Under the pieces are notes generated by a model. That model made no database searches. It saw nothing but the letters and a program-made list of their open reading frames with translations, and had not been told where the DNA came from. The position numbers were made by a program, and so were the translations under genes. 45,266 nucleotides of DNA from Mesostigma viride (Eukaryota; Streptophyta; Mesostigmatophyceae; Mesostigmatales; Mesostigmataceae), in assembly GCA_009746045.1 (NCBI GenBank), contig RPFO01000144.1:64001-109266 (forward strand), given 5' to 3'. This document shows positions 30,543 to 39,806 of this stretch, in pieces. Positions within the stretch are counted from its first letter, which is position 1; each line of letters begins with the position of its first letter.

Positions 30543-31510
30543 TGAAGCAGTCCCGTGTACATAGTGAGACACCCTGTGGGGACACAGCTTCACATGTAAA
30601 TAAATCTGGGCAGGGTGCCACCTCTGATCAGCACCAGGGGTGTACTGATGTTCTCATTCCACAAGATTGCATGCATGCTGCAGCACAACAATCCCCTCAA
30701 CTGTCAACAGGTGGAGGGTCCCCAGACAGGGTTGGCTCTGGGAGCCTAGATGCTCTGCTGGGAGGGTCTGCTGGGTCCTCTGGATCCAAGATGCAGAAGG
30801 TGGATGTTGCGTCCTCACACGCAGGGCCCGTCCAGGCGTCTTCCCAGGTGCGTAATCTGGCTAGGCAACTGAGCTACACGGATGCTGGACGCAGGCTGCA
30901 CAATATCTTTGGTCACACAGCCATGGCTGAGATGTTTGGTTGGAAGATTGGAGATGAGCCACTGAGGGAAGCATGCAGGGCTGCAGCTGAGCAATGTGCT
31001 TGTAAGGAGAATGCTGCCAAGAAGCCAAGGTCCCATGCTAGGGAGCCTGCCAGGGAGAAGGGGGACATCCAGGTAGACGTCCAGCATATCAGGGGCTTAT
31101 ACATTTTGGTGGCAGTGGACAGATTTAGCAGGTACAGGCTGCTCCAGATTCTGCCAGATATGAAGGGGAATACCCTGCTGCTGGGCTTGCAGACTCTCTT
31201 ACCAGGCTTTGGGGTGTACAAGACAGTACAGGCTGATATTCAGTTTGAGTGCCTACTGTCACAGCAGGAGCAACTGCCATGCAAGCTGCTGGTCACGCCC
31301 AGGGAGAGCCATGGACAGCAAGGTGCTGTGGAGAGATCCATCAGGGAGGTCAAGACCGTAGTGCTGGCAGAACCTAAGGTGCCACTGGTAGCATCTGCTT
31401 TGGAGAGGGCAGTGTGGACCAGGCAGGTGGAAGAACAGTTGAACCTCAGAATAAACTACTATTATGACGGGGTGGCTGTCAATCCTGTAGCACTGCAGTT
31501 TGGATGCTAG
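30539..31510 (+). CDS. E2 integrase (start of Pol, after readthrough)
   Basis: Open frame directly after the Gag UGA. About 115 residues of Ser/Gly-rich linker lead to an integrase. Numbering from 30542: zinc-binding HX4H beginning at His120 (LHNIFGH), a Cys pair in EQCACK, catalytic Asp179 (IQVDVQ), Asp232 (VQADIQF) and Glu264 (GAVERSIREVK), giving 31 residues between the second Asp and Glu. No protease motif occurs before the integrase. The frame ends at TAG 31508-31510 inside ATGCTAG, where the next frame (-1) is already open. The integrase C-terminus is therefore split across the break. Confidence 0.88.
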   Translation, partial: LVKQSRVHSETPCGDTASHVNKSGQGATSDQHQGCTDVLIPQDCMHAAAQQSPQLSTGGGSPDRVGSGSLDALLGGSAGSSGSKMQKVDVASSHAGPVQASSQVRNLARQLSYTDAGRRLHNIFGHTAMAEMFGWKIGDEPLREACRAAAEQCACKENAAKKPRSHAREPAREKGDIQVDVQHIRGLYILVAVDRFSRYRLLQILPDMKGNTLLLGLQTLLPGFGVYKTVQADIQFECLLSQQEQLPCKLLVTPRESHGQQGAVERSIREVKTVVLAEPKVPLVASALERAVWTRQVEEQLNLRINYYYDGVAVNPVALQFGC

Positions 31511-34077
31511 CCCAGGAAGTGGTCCAGGCATGCTTGAGGAAAGCAGACAGGGTGTTTGCTCAGTTGAGACGCAAGGATAGGGGCTGGAATGTGCTGAGGC
31601 CTCAGGTGGGGCTGAAGGTCAGAATGTGGAAGGAGCCATCAATGCAGGGCAAGAGGGGCAAGTGGCAGAACGGGGTGGTGACCTGTGTGGAAGATGCCAA
31701 TCGTTCCTGCCTTGTGGCCTTGGAGAGTAATCCCAGGCATGTTTACAGGTTGAGCTGGGCCAACGTCAAGGAACGCAAGCCACATGCAATCTGGCCTGCA
31801 GACGGGCCTGGACCCCAGTGTTGGCTGGAGGGCCAGGTTAAGGACCAGGTAGTTGATGTGCCTGTCACTGACGTGGGAGGTGGCTATCCCTCTGATGATG
31901 ATGAGGTGCAGGAGGCAACTGCATCACCTGTGGTGGAGCCAACGGGGGCTGGGCCTGCACCAGGGTCCAAGAGGCCACTCATGGCAGACATTGTCCGGTC
32001 GCTCATGTTCAACAAGCACAAGGATCCCAAGGTATCTAAGTTGACTGAATGGGGTTCTTGCTGGGCTGCTACCCTAGAAGTGGATACTAACTCAGAGGTG
32101 TCTATCATCAGGGTGGAGGATGCTCAGGGCCTGAAGGTGAATAAGGCTGGCTGCAGGGCAGTGAGTGACTTTACGGGCACTGTAACAATGAAGATCCTAG
32201 GGGAAGTGACTGTGCCTATCCTGGGTGTCCCCACTGCGTTCTGTGTGGTGGAAGGGTACCAGGGGCCTGCCATTTTGGGCCAGAATTTCTTGTGCATGCC
32301 AGGAGTGACTCTGTCAGCAGATGAGCTTGCACTAGAAGGTCATGGCAGTTTGCCCCTCCAGAGATATCACTACTCCAAGGGTCTAGCTGTGGCAGTCAAG
32401 GCTGTGAAGGGGCAGCAGAGTGTGGGGCCTGAAGGCAAGGAGCCCATTGCTGAGGACTTGTTGATCATCCCAACCACCCTAGATCCACGGGACTTGGGGG
32501 TGCACAAGTACCAGATTGCTGGTCACAGTCCTATTTCCTGGCACCAGTTGGTAGAGTTGATGCAAAGCCCCAAGATGGCTAAGGCATGGATTCTAGGGTT
32601 TGTCTCCAGTGGGCATGACTGGATAGTGTCTAACTGTGCTGAGCCTGTGGATGAGTTGCCCAGGGAGCATCAGTTGCTAAGGCTCTTGTTTGTGCTCAAG
32701 CTGAAGGAGATAGACGGTGTGCAGGTGCCACATGTGAGGCCAGTTGTGACTGAGTACCATGGCACGGGGGAGCTGACAGATGAGGAGTTGTATACGCCTG
32801 GGATGCTGCATGATACCTGGAGGATTGTTCTGTGTATATATCTGTCTTTCCTGGTCAAGGGCATTGCGTACAGCTCTGTGCTGATTGATTTCAAGAGGGC
32901 TTTTCTTAAAGGTGATGTGGAGCAGGCCAAGGAGACGTGGCGTGATATCCCTCCCTTCTTTGTAACAGTGCCCAAGGTGTGGAGAGCAGAGATCAAGTCA
33001 AAATATCTCAGAATACTCAAGGGTTTGGAGGGTCTCAGGTCCAGCCCTATCATCTGGAGAAAGAGCCTGGAAAAGTTTCTGAAAACTCACTGTGGCTTTA
33101 CTGTGTCTCCAGTTGATCCTTGCTTGTTCCAGAGTACTCATGAAGGGTTGCCTGTGTTTGCATCTCTGCATGGAGATGACCTGCACCTTCTAGGGCCTCC
33201 TGAGTGGGTGGATTCAGTACTGTCCAAGATCCAGAAGAGGTTTGAGTTAGGAAAGGTCCAGCACATGAAGCAGGATGAGCCCATGGTGTTTTGTGGAATG
33301 CAGGCCACGCTGATCAAGAGGGCAGGTACTTGGTTTATCAAGATGGAGGGTGGCAACAACTATCCTCAGCAGATCATTGATGCCCTCCAGCAGCCCATTA
33401 CCCAGGCCAGGTGTGCCACAATCAGGGGAATGTTGGCTTGGCTAGCTAGCATTTGTGCCCCAGATTTGTTGGTGCTGAGTAGGCTCACAGATGCTCAGCT
33501 GGTTGAGGTAGGGGCAGAGCAGGTGGTTGAGTCTGTCAGGAGCTCACCTCCACTCATACTGGCAGCTGTGGACTTGTACAAACCACTCAACATGGTGCTT
33601 TTTGTGGACAGTTCCATGGACAGCAGGAAGGTGACGGATGTCAGGGGTAGGGCAGCAGCACTCATTACACTACAACAGGAGCACACTTCTCTGGTCAGCT
33701 GGTACAGTAGGTTACAGAACAGGGTGACGCCCAGCAGTGACATTGCTGAGTGCAGGGCAATATGTGAGGGGCTACACACTGCTCTTTACCTCAGGGAGTT
33801 ATTCTACCAGCTCTGTCAGGTAGCTTCCTGTAGCTTGCAGCTGCACACACTGGTCAAGACAGACAGCATGGGCATGGTGCAGTTTGTGCACAGACAGCTC
33901 GCCAGGAGCAGGGATCTGGATTATTTGTTGCTGAAGGAGATGTCTTACCTTGCTCATCTTGAACATGTGCCTGGTGTTGACAACCCAGCAGACGCCCTCA
34001 CCAAGCTGGAGAGCAAGGCTGAGCTACAATACCCTGTGCTCAAAGGGCTCATGGACCCCTTTTCTGGTGGGACTTGA
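31504..34077 (+). CDS. E2 integrase C-terminus, protease, reverse transcriptase, RNase H
   Basis: 857 residues. Residues 1-110 form the basic C-terminal part of integrase (KWQNGVVTCVEDANRSCLVAL). The protease follows with Asp194 in LEVDTNSEVSII, a DFTGTVTMKILGEVTVPILG core and the ILGQNFL motif. RT has motif A Asp462 (IDFKRAFLKGD) and the catalytic HGDD at 558-559; RNase H carries Asp702, Glu749, Asp787 and Asp830 (NPADALTK). It ends in TGA. The ATG overlaps the previous stop (ATGCTAG), which would allow coupled reinitiation, but a one-base deletion in a continuous Pol is simpler. The protease between integrase and RT repeats the E1 order in a clearly diverged element. Confidence 0.93.
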   Translation: MLAQEVVQACLRKADRVFAQLRRKDRGWNVLRPQVGLKVRMWKEPSMQGKRGKWQNGVVTCVEDANRSCLVALESNPRHVYRLSWANVKERKPHAIWPADGPGPQCWLEGQVKDQVVDVPVTDVGGGYPSDDDEVQEATASPVVEPTGAGPAPGSKRPLMADIVRSLMFNKHKDPKVSKLTEWGSCWAATLEVDTNSEVSIIRVEDAQGLKVNKAGCRAVSDFTGTVTMKILGEVTVPILGVPTAFCVVEGYQGPAILGQNFLCMPGVTLSADELALEGHGSLPLQRYHYSKGLAVAVKAVKGQQSVGPEGKEPIAEDLLIIPTTLDPRDLGVHKYQIAGHSPISWHQLVELMQSPKMAKAWILGFVSSGHDWIVSNCAEPVDELPREHQLLRLLFVLKLKEIDGVQVPHVRPVVTEYHGTGELTDEELYTPGMLHDTWRIVLCIYLSFLVKGIAYSSVLIDFKRAFLKGDVEQAKETWRDIPPFFVTVPKVWRAEIKSKYLRILKGLEGLRSSPIIWRKSLEKFLKTHCGFTVSPVDPCLFQSTHEGLPVFASLHGDDLHLLGPPEWVDSVLSKIQKRFELGKVQHMKQDEPMVFCGMQATLIKRAGTWFIKMEGGNNYPQQIIDALQQPITQARCATIRGMLAWLASICAPDLLVLSRLTDAQLVEVGAEQVVESVRSSPPLILAAVDLYKPLNMVLFVDSSMDSRKVTDVRGRAAALITLQQEHTSLVSWYSRLQNRVTPSSDIAECRAICEGLHTALYLRELFYQLCQVASCSLQLHTLVKTDSMGMVQFVHRQLARSRDLDYLLLKEMSYLAHLEHVPGVDNPADALTKLESKAELQYPVLKGLMDPFSGGT

Positions 34078-35040
34078 AGTCCAGCCTTTGCCAGTTGGTG
34101 GCTGACCAGTGCTGTTGTCCCCAGGGGGGAGGGCAACAGGTAGCCTACCTGTCACCAAGCAGGTAGAAGGCTCAACAGGAGCAAGCTCTTCCTGTAAAGG
34201 ATTAGCACAGTGGGATGCCTTTGGCCTCGGGCAGTTAGGCCATGACAGGGCAGGCCATGTTGAGAGTTCTTCCAGGTTGTTTGTATATATCTCTCTTGTT
34301 TAGTTTTCTTTAGCTGTGAATAAGTGACAACCTTGGATATTATGGTGTTGTAACCTGACAGTTGGGCCTTGCTGGTGCAGGCTGGTCCACTGGGAACACT
34401 CAACATTGGTTTTGGTGGATATTCTATAATAAACCATAATCATGTTGTATGCCAATCTCTCTTGTTGTCTGTCATGTGACCAGGTTAAGTTTAACCTGGG
34501 GTTCTGGGGTAGGGTTCGATTCCCTAGTTGAGCCACAGCCTGGTATGTATGACTCCTGGGCTTTAACACCCAGTGATGACATGGGCTCCCCATCAAGCAG
34601 TGGCACAGTGGTGTTGAAGTGGTTTCCATTGGTGAACATTTGGATGGATGATGCCTGGAACGCTCGGGGCGGGCGCCATGAAACGGGCGCCAGTGATAAC
34701 TGGGAAGACCAGGAACTCACTGTAATACGTTTCCTGTAGTCAGGGCCTCTCATTCAGATATCCAGGATATGTTGCCTAAGGAATATTCAATATCCTCCTT
34801 TAAGCCCAAGCCAAGGTACAGTTGCAAAAGAAAGGGTTGGGGATGACCTGCAGGTCAAGTTAATGATCAGATGGCAGGGTTGAACCATAGATCCCTAAGA
34901 AGGATACCATTAAGGTGGCAAAAGGGGTGCTCATGAGGCTTATTATAAGTCCAGGGTAACCAGGTGTCCATTTCACAAGGCAGCAAGGAATGGGTTGGTC
35001 ATGGTGTGAAGCTTGCAGCTCCAAAACAAGAAAGGGTTGG
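34078..35040 (+). other. E2 3' untranslated region
   Basis: About 960 bp between pol and the 3' LTR with no coding frame of note. It holds AATAAA-like signals (ATAATAAACC near 34428) and a perfect T-arm-like hairpin (TAGGG-TTCGATT-CCCTA, 34510-34526). Just before the LTR is a purine-rich run (AACAAGAAAGGGTTGG, ending at 35040) that may be the polypurine tract; a similar AAAGAAAGGGTTGG occurs near 34828. Confidence 0.6.
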
Positions 35041-35683
35041 AGTTAGCATATTGGTGATGCAATATGCTAAGCATATCATACTGAAGTGGCCTTTCCAACG
35101 CCGTGCTAAACGCCTCATTTGGACAAGGAACTTGAGAGTTATCAAGTCCCGAAGTAATGCCGCCGGACGCTACAGCAGTACCAGGACTAAGGACACGTGA
35201 GGGACAGGGCACGTGGCAGTGTTGGGTGAACCATCACACGTTACGTGTCACAGGACCGACTGTCACTAGGAGGTACTGTGGTCAATATTGGTTGATGGTA
35301 CCAAGAATGTCACAGGACTTCAGGACTGGCAGTCCTGCAGGCCTGGGATGGACGGGTACTTGTCATGACGGATAAATCCAGAGCGTTACTGTCATTCATG
35401 GAAGGACAGACGTCCTGGATTGATGCAACCAAGGAAATTGACAGTGGCGGACCTGCCAAGGCGTGCAAGGCCTGGCAGCAATGGTGAGACCTAGAAAGGC
35501 TCGGACACAGCAGTGGCCAAGCGTCTTTTCCCAACACCGTCCGTGGGTGCTGCCGCCTCAGGCTAGTGACCACAGGGTAGTGAGGCAACTGTGGTAAAGG
35601 TTAAAAGCCGCTGGTTGAAACCATGGCTCCATTCATCACATCTTGGGAAGACCAGAAACTCACTGATCCGCGTTCATCTAAAT
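35041..35683 (+). repeat. E2 3' LTR (643 bp)
   Basis: Matches 27513-28156 with very few differences and carries the same terminal hairpin (35043-35070). Followed by the ACTCC target duplication. Confidence 0.92.
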
Positions 35684-36849
35684 ACTCCTCTTTGCAGCTG
35701 TGTCGACGGCCCACTGACGGCGTGTGTGCACTGCTATGGCGGTGCCGAATGTAAATCACAGCTACCGGCCTCCGAATTATTATTCGGGGGCCTGGTTTAT
35801 TTAAGGTTATGACTGCTGCGCGACGGGGGTCGGCAGCACCCCAAGAACTTGCCGTTCGAAGTGCAGGCGGTAGCTGCCAGTGCCAGATTGTTTTATTTTT
35901 GCTCGCCCGTTGTACTCGCCACCCCGAGCTCGCGGGAGGGGTCTGGATAGACGCGGGAGTGACTCTTGATCGGACAACTAAAGCGGGGCAGTCGTGGTGC
36001 TAGGGTGGCAACAGCTACAGGCGGAGGGGGAATACGCCGCAGGCAAGTTCGATGTGTATCGAATGCGCTGGGCCTGGTTAATGAATATCGTCAAGAATAG
36101 TGCATGAGCGCGCTATACGAGCATGGGAAGAAGGGGGAATCGAGCCCCCAGGCCAGCACAGGAGCGGGGTGGCTGCAGCCCCAGCGCCAGGGGGGCAGCA
36201 CCCTAAACAGCCTAGCATTTCCTCGTTTCAAGTGAGGCGACAGCGGCCGGCGGCCAGGTCGGAATGGCGGGGTCGGTGCCGCGTAATTTAAGCGGGGACG
36301 AGTTGTTGGGACTGACGGTGCACAGCGGGGAAGGGGAAGGATGTTAGGGCGGGGCGATAGCGGATCCCAGACGCAGCTGCGTCATTGGGGTGCCGGGGGT
36401 GCTATGCCTGTGAAGAAAGGTGTACAAAGAATTGCCGAACCTTCAGGGGTGCTGCCGAGGGCAGTGCCCATATGGGTGAGAACCCCCCCGTAGTGGGGGG
36501 TCCCTACGGGGATACTTTTGGCTTCCCCCTTGTATTGCCGCCTGGTTTAATGGAAGCACTGGTAGCGGCAGGGGACAAGGGGGGCAACGAGAAGTCTGGG
36601 CCATACGACAGCTTGCGGCCAAGTGGCCAGGTAGTGGGTACGGGATGTTACAAAGCCCAGGTCCTCTTGACTGGCCCAGGTCCTTATGACTGGTATGATG
36701 TTTCGGCCCCTGTTGTGTGGCCTAGTTAGCTTAGAAACTGCAGATTCTTAGGTTAGCTAATGGCTTGGACGTGTGCCTAACACGTATTTGTAATAAACAT
36801 GTTTCTCTGGCAGCCCCTCACTCCAATGGAACTAAAGCAGCAATTGGAT
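35684..36849. repeat. 1,461-bp tandem module, unit A, right part
   Basis: Resumes at the ACTCC duplication. It contains a CCGAAT-TATT-ATTCGG hairpin followed by TTTATTTAAGG (near 35775-35805), an open frame at 36385-36729 (114 residues, PYGDTFGFPLVLPPGLMEALVAAGDKGG; unrecognised), a TTGTAATAAAC polyadenylation-like signal near 36790, and possible splice sites (TCTCTGGCAG near 36815; GTGAGC near 36853; CTCTTTGCAG near 37157). Whether it is a gene or a mobile element is unclear. Confidence 0.75.
36385..36729 (+). CDS. Unrecognised 114-residue ORF in module unit A
   Basis: Begins MGCRGCYACEERCTKNC; the C-terminal half (GDTFGFPLVLPPGLMEALVAAGDKGGNEKSGPYDSLRPSGQ) looks more protein-like. It is repeated identically at 37847-38191, but the two units are nearly identical overall, so conservation says nothing about coding. 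No family recognised; may be spurious or a terminal exon. Confidence 0.25.
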   Translation: MGCRGCYACEERCTKNCRTFRGAAEGSAHMGENPPVVGGPYGDTFGFPLVLPPGLMEALVAAGDKGGNEKSGPYDSLRPSGQVVGTGCYKAQVLLTGPGPYDWYDVSAPVVWPS

Positions 36850-38311
36850 TTTGTGAGCTCACGCTCGTTCTATCTATGACCTGCGGAAGTCTCAAAGGGG
36901 GAGGGGAGGCCGCAGTAGACAGGTCTGACTTGGTAGCCAGTACTAGGGGGGGGGGTACGGTGTTGTGGGGGGGGGGTACCGGGGACGGTACTGTGGACCG
37001 GGTCCAGTTTTGTGGACCGGGGGCAGTCCTGTGGACCGGGGACGGCGCGGCGCCACTGGCCTGTTGGTCAGTGGGCTGGCGTCCGTCACCCCACCTACGA
37101 CTAGGTAGACGGTGGATACTTAGGGTTGTGGCGGGGCAACAACCACTCCTCTTTGCAGCTGTGTCGACGGCCCACTGACGGCGTGTGTGCACTGCTATGG
37201 CGGTGCCGAATGTAAATCACAGCTACCGGCCTCCGAATTATTATTCGGGGGCCTGGTTTATTTAAGGTTATGACTGCTGCGCGACGGGGGTCGGCAGCAC
37301 CCCAAGAACTTGCCGTTCGAAGTGCAGGCGGTAGCTGCCAGTGCCAGATTGTTTTATTTTTGCTCGCCCGTTGTACTCGCCACCCCGAGCTCGCGGGAGG
37401 GGTCTGGATAGACGCGGGAGTGACTTTTGATCGGACAACTAAAGCGGGGCAGTCGTGGTGCTAGGGTGGCAACAGCTACAGGCGGAGGGGGAATACGCCG
37501 CAGGCAAGTTCGATGTGTATCGAATGCGCTGGGCCTGGTTAATGAATATCGTCAAGAATAGTGCATGAGCGCGCTATACGAGCATGGGAAGAAGGGGGAA
37601 TCGAGCCCCCAGGCCAGCACAGGAGCGGGGTGGCTGCAGCCCCAGCGCCAGGGGGGGCAGCACCCTAAACAGCCTAGCATTTCCTCGTTTCAAGTGAGGC
37701 GACAGCGGCCGGCGGCCAGGTCGGAATGGCGGGGTCGGTGCCGCGTAATTTAAGCGGGGACGAGTTGTTGGGACTGACGGTGCACAGCGGGGAAGGGGAA
37801 GGATGTTAGGGCGGGGCGATAGCGGATCCCAGACGCAGCTGCGTCATTGGGGTGCCGGGGGTGCTATGCCTGTGAAGAAAGGTGTACAAAGAATTGCCGA
37901 ACCTTCAGGGGTGCTGCCGAGGGCAGTGCCCATATGGGTGAGAACCCCCCCGTAGTGGGGGGTCCCTACGGGGATACTTTTGGCTTCCCCCTTGTATTGC
38001 CGCCTGGTTTAATGGAAGCACTGGTAGCGGCAGGGGACAAGGGGGGCAACGAGAAGTCTGGGCCATACGACAGCTTGCGGCCAAGTGGCCAGGTAGTGGG
38101 TACGGGATGTTACAAAGCCCAGGTCCTCTTGACTGGCCCAGGTCCTTATGACTGGTATGATGTTTCGGCCCCTGTTGTGTGGCCTAGTTAGCTTAGAAAC
38201 TGCAGATTCTTAGGTTAGCTAATGGCTTGGACGTGTGCCTAACACGTATTTGTAATAAACATGTTTCTCTGGCAGCCCCTCACTCCAATGGAACTAAAGC
38301 AGCAATTGGAT
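36850..38311. repeat. 1,461-bp tandem module, unit B (complete)
   Basis: Complete unit, nearly identical to unit A (differences are mainly G-run lengths and a C/T in GTGACTCTTG versus GTGACTTTTG). It carries the uninterrupted E2 target site near 37145. An ORF identical to that of unit A lies at 37847-38191. Confidence 0.9.
37847..38191 (+). CDS. Unrecognised 114-residue ORF in module unit B
   Basis: Identical in translation to 36385-36729; see that entry. Low support as a gene. Confidence 0.25.
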   Translation: MGCRGCYACEERCTKNCRTFRGAAEGSAHMGENPPVVGGPYGDTFGFPLVLPPGLMEALVAAGDKGGNEKSGPYDSLRPSGQVVGTGCYKAQVLLTGPGPYDWYDVSAPVVWPS

Positions 38312-38855
38312 TTTGTGAGCTCACGCTCGTTCTATCTATGACCTGCGGAAGTCTCAAAGGGGGAGGGGAGGCCGCAGTAGACAGGTCTGACTTGGTAGCC
38401 AGTACTAGGGGGGGGGTACGGTGTTGTGGGGGGGGGGTACCGGGGACGGTACTGTGGACCGGGTCCAGTTTTGTGGACCGGGGGCAGTCCTGTGGACCGG
38501 GGACGGCGCGGCGCCACTGGCCTGTTGGTCAGTGGGCTGGCGTCCGTCACCCCACCTACGACTAGGTAGACGGTGGATACTTAGGGTTGTGGCGGGGCAA
38601 CAACCACTCCTCTTTGCAGCTCCCACCCACCCACCCTTGCTGCCATGAGGATGTTACAAAGCCCAGGTCCTCTTGACTGGCCCAGGTCCTTATGACTGGT
38701 ATGATGTTTCGGCCCCTGTTGTGTGGCCTAGTTAGCTTAGAAACTGCAGATTCTTAGGTTAGCTAATGGCTTGGACGTGTGCCTAACACGTATTTGTAAT
38801 AAACATGTTTCTCTGGCAGCCCCTCACTCCAATGGAACTAAAGCAGCAATTGGAT
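38312..38855. repeat. 1,461-bp tandem module, unit C (internally deleted)
   Basis: The first ~312 bp of the unit (to CTTTGCAGCT) are followed by a short filler (CCCACCCACCCACC, 38622-38647) and then the last ~208 bp (from GATGTTACAAAGCCC). About 900 bp is missing. It ends AGCAGCAATTGGAT, exactly the end of a full unit, and the 40-bp satellite resumes at once. Confidence 0.85.
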
Positions 38856-39472
38856 ACACACCATGCACACAATTGCCGGCATGCACACACACGTACATCC
38901 ACCGCGCACGCAAGGGGCAACTGCACACACATGTACACACGCTTGGGGCGGCTGCACTCACATGTACACACACCGCGCACGCAAGGGCCGGCTGCACACA
39001 CACGTACATACACCGCGCACGCAAGGGGCAACTGCACACACACGTACACACACCATGCACGCAAGGGGCGGCTGCACACACACGTACACACACCATGCAC
39101 GCAAGGAGCGACTTCACGCACAGGTACACACACCATGCACGCAAGGTTCGGCTGCACACACATGTACATCCACCGCGCACGCAAGGGGCGAGTGCAAACA
39201 CATGTACATACACCGCGCACGCAAGGGGCAACTGCACACACATGTACATCCACCGCGCACGCAAGGGCCGGCTGCACTCAATTGTACATACACCGCCCAT
39301 GCAAGGGGCGGCTGCACACACACGTACACACACCATGCACGCAAGGGCCGGCATGCACACACAGTACACACACCGCGCACGCAAGGGACGGCTGCACACA
39401 CACGTACATACACCGCGCACGCAAGGGGCGGCTGCACTTACATGTACACACACCACGCACGCAAGGGGCGGC
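38856..39472. repeat. 40-bp satellite array, block 3
   Basis: About 15 units in the same orientation as blocks 1 and 2. One partial unit (ACACGCTTGGGG, near 38937) shows a deletion. Confidence 0.9.
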
Positions 39473-39678
39473 AGTTAGGTTAAATAGTGCCGGAACCTTT
39501 TGCCGCCTGAGGCAAATCGGGCCGGAACACTATTTTGCCCGGAATAACCACTTCCGAGCACCCAAGTTAATTCGGCCGAATTAACTTGGGTGCTCGGAAG
39601 TGGTTATTCCGGGCAAAATAGTGTTCCGGCCCGATTTGCCTCAGGCGGCAAAAGGTTCCGGCACTATTTAACCTAACT
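39473..39678. repeat. Perfect 206-bp palindrome 1
   Basis: 103-bp arms meet at AATTCGGCCGAATT with no spacer. The ends read AGTTAGGTTAAATAG and the mirror image. The arms are perfectly complementary, including the GAGGCAAATCGG / CCGATTTGCCTC segment. It can form a very long cruciform or hairpin. Confidence 0.95.
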
Positions 39679-39806
39679 AAAACCTGGCCTCGTGGAGGGT
39701 GGGTTGAATATGAGACATCCGCCTAGGCCACTGAGCACGCACCACTGAATGCGCCGGAGCTGTCCGGATTCGAACCCCTGACCTCCAAGGTGCACGGGTT
39801 TTAGTT
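39679..39806 (-). other. Spacer between palindromes with tRNA-like box motifs
   Basis: About 128 bp. On the minus strand GGGGTTCGAATCC (39766-39778) matches a pol III B box, and GCTCAGTGGCCTAGGC (39721-39736) resembles an A box, but the B box comes first, the reverse of a normal tRNA gene. The B-box stem does not pair well. Flanking ACTAAAACC / GGTTTTAGT extend the inverted symmetry of the neighbouring arms. Confidence 0.45.

Larger units (their letters stand above)
27513..35683 (+). mobile_element. LTR retroelement E2 (complete)
   Basis: An 8.17-kb element with LTRs 27513-28156 and 35041-35683, flanked by the 5-bp duplication ACTCC (27508-27512 and 35684-35688). The uninterrupted target, CAACCACTCCTCTTTGCAG, is present in two sister module units (about 37140 and 38601), which fixes both ends exactly. 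Coding order: 5' ORF, gag with CCHC knuckle, UGA, integrase, protease, RT, RNase H. It is about as divergent from E1 as two families of one lineage. Confidence 0.94.

Noticed and set aside
31504-31510. Termination-reinitiation site ATGCTAG as the normal way to make E2 protease-RT
   Set aside because: The stop cuts inside the integrase C-terminal region, so a continuous Pol with one deleted base is more likely; kept only as a remark.
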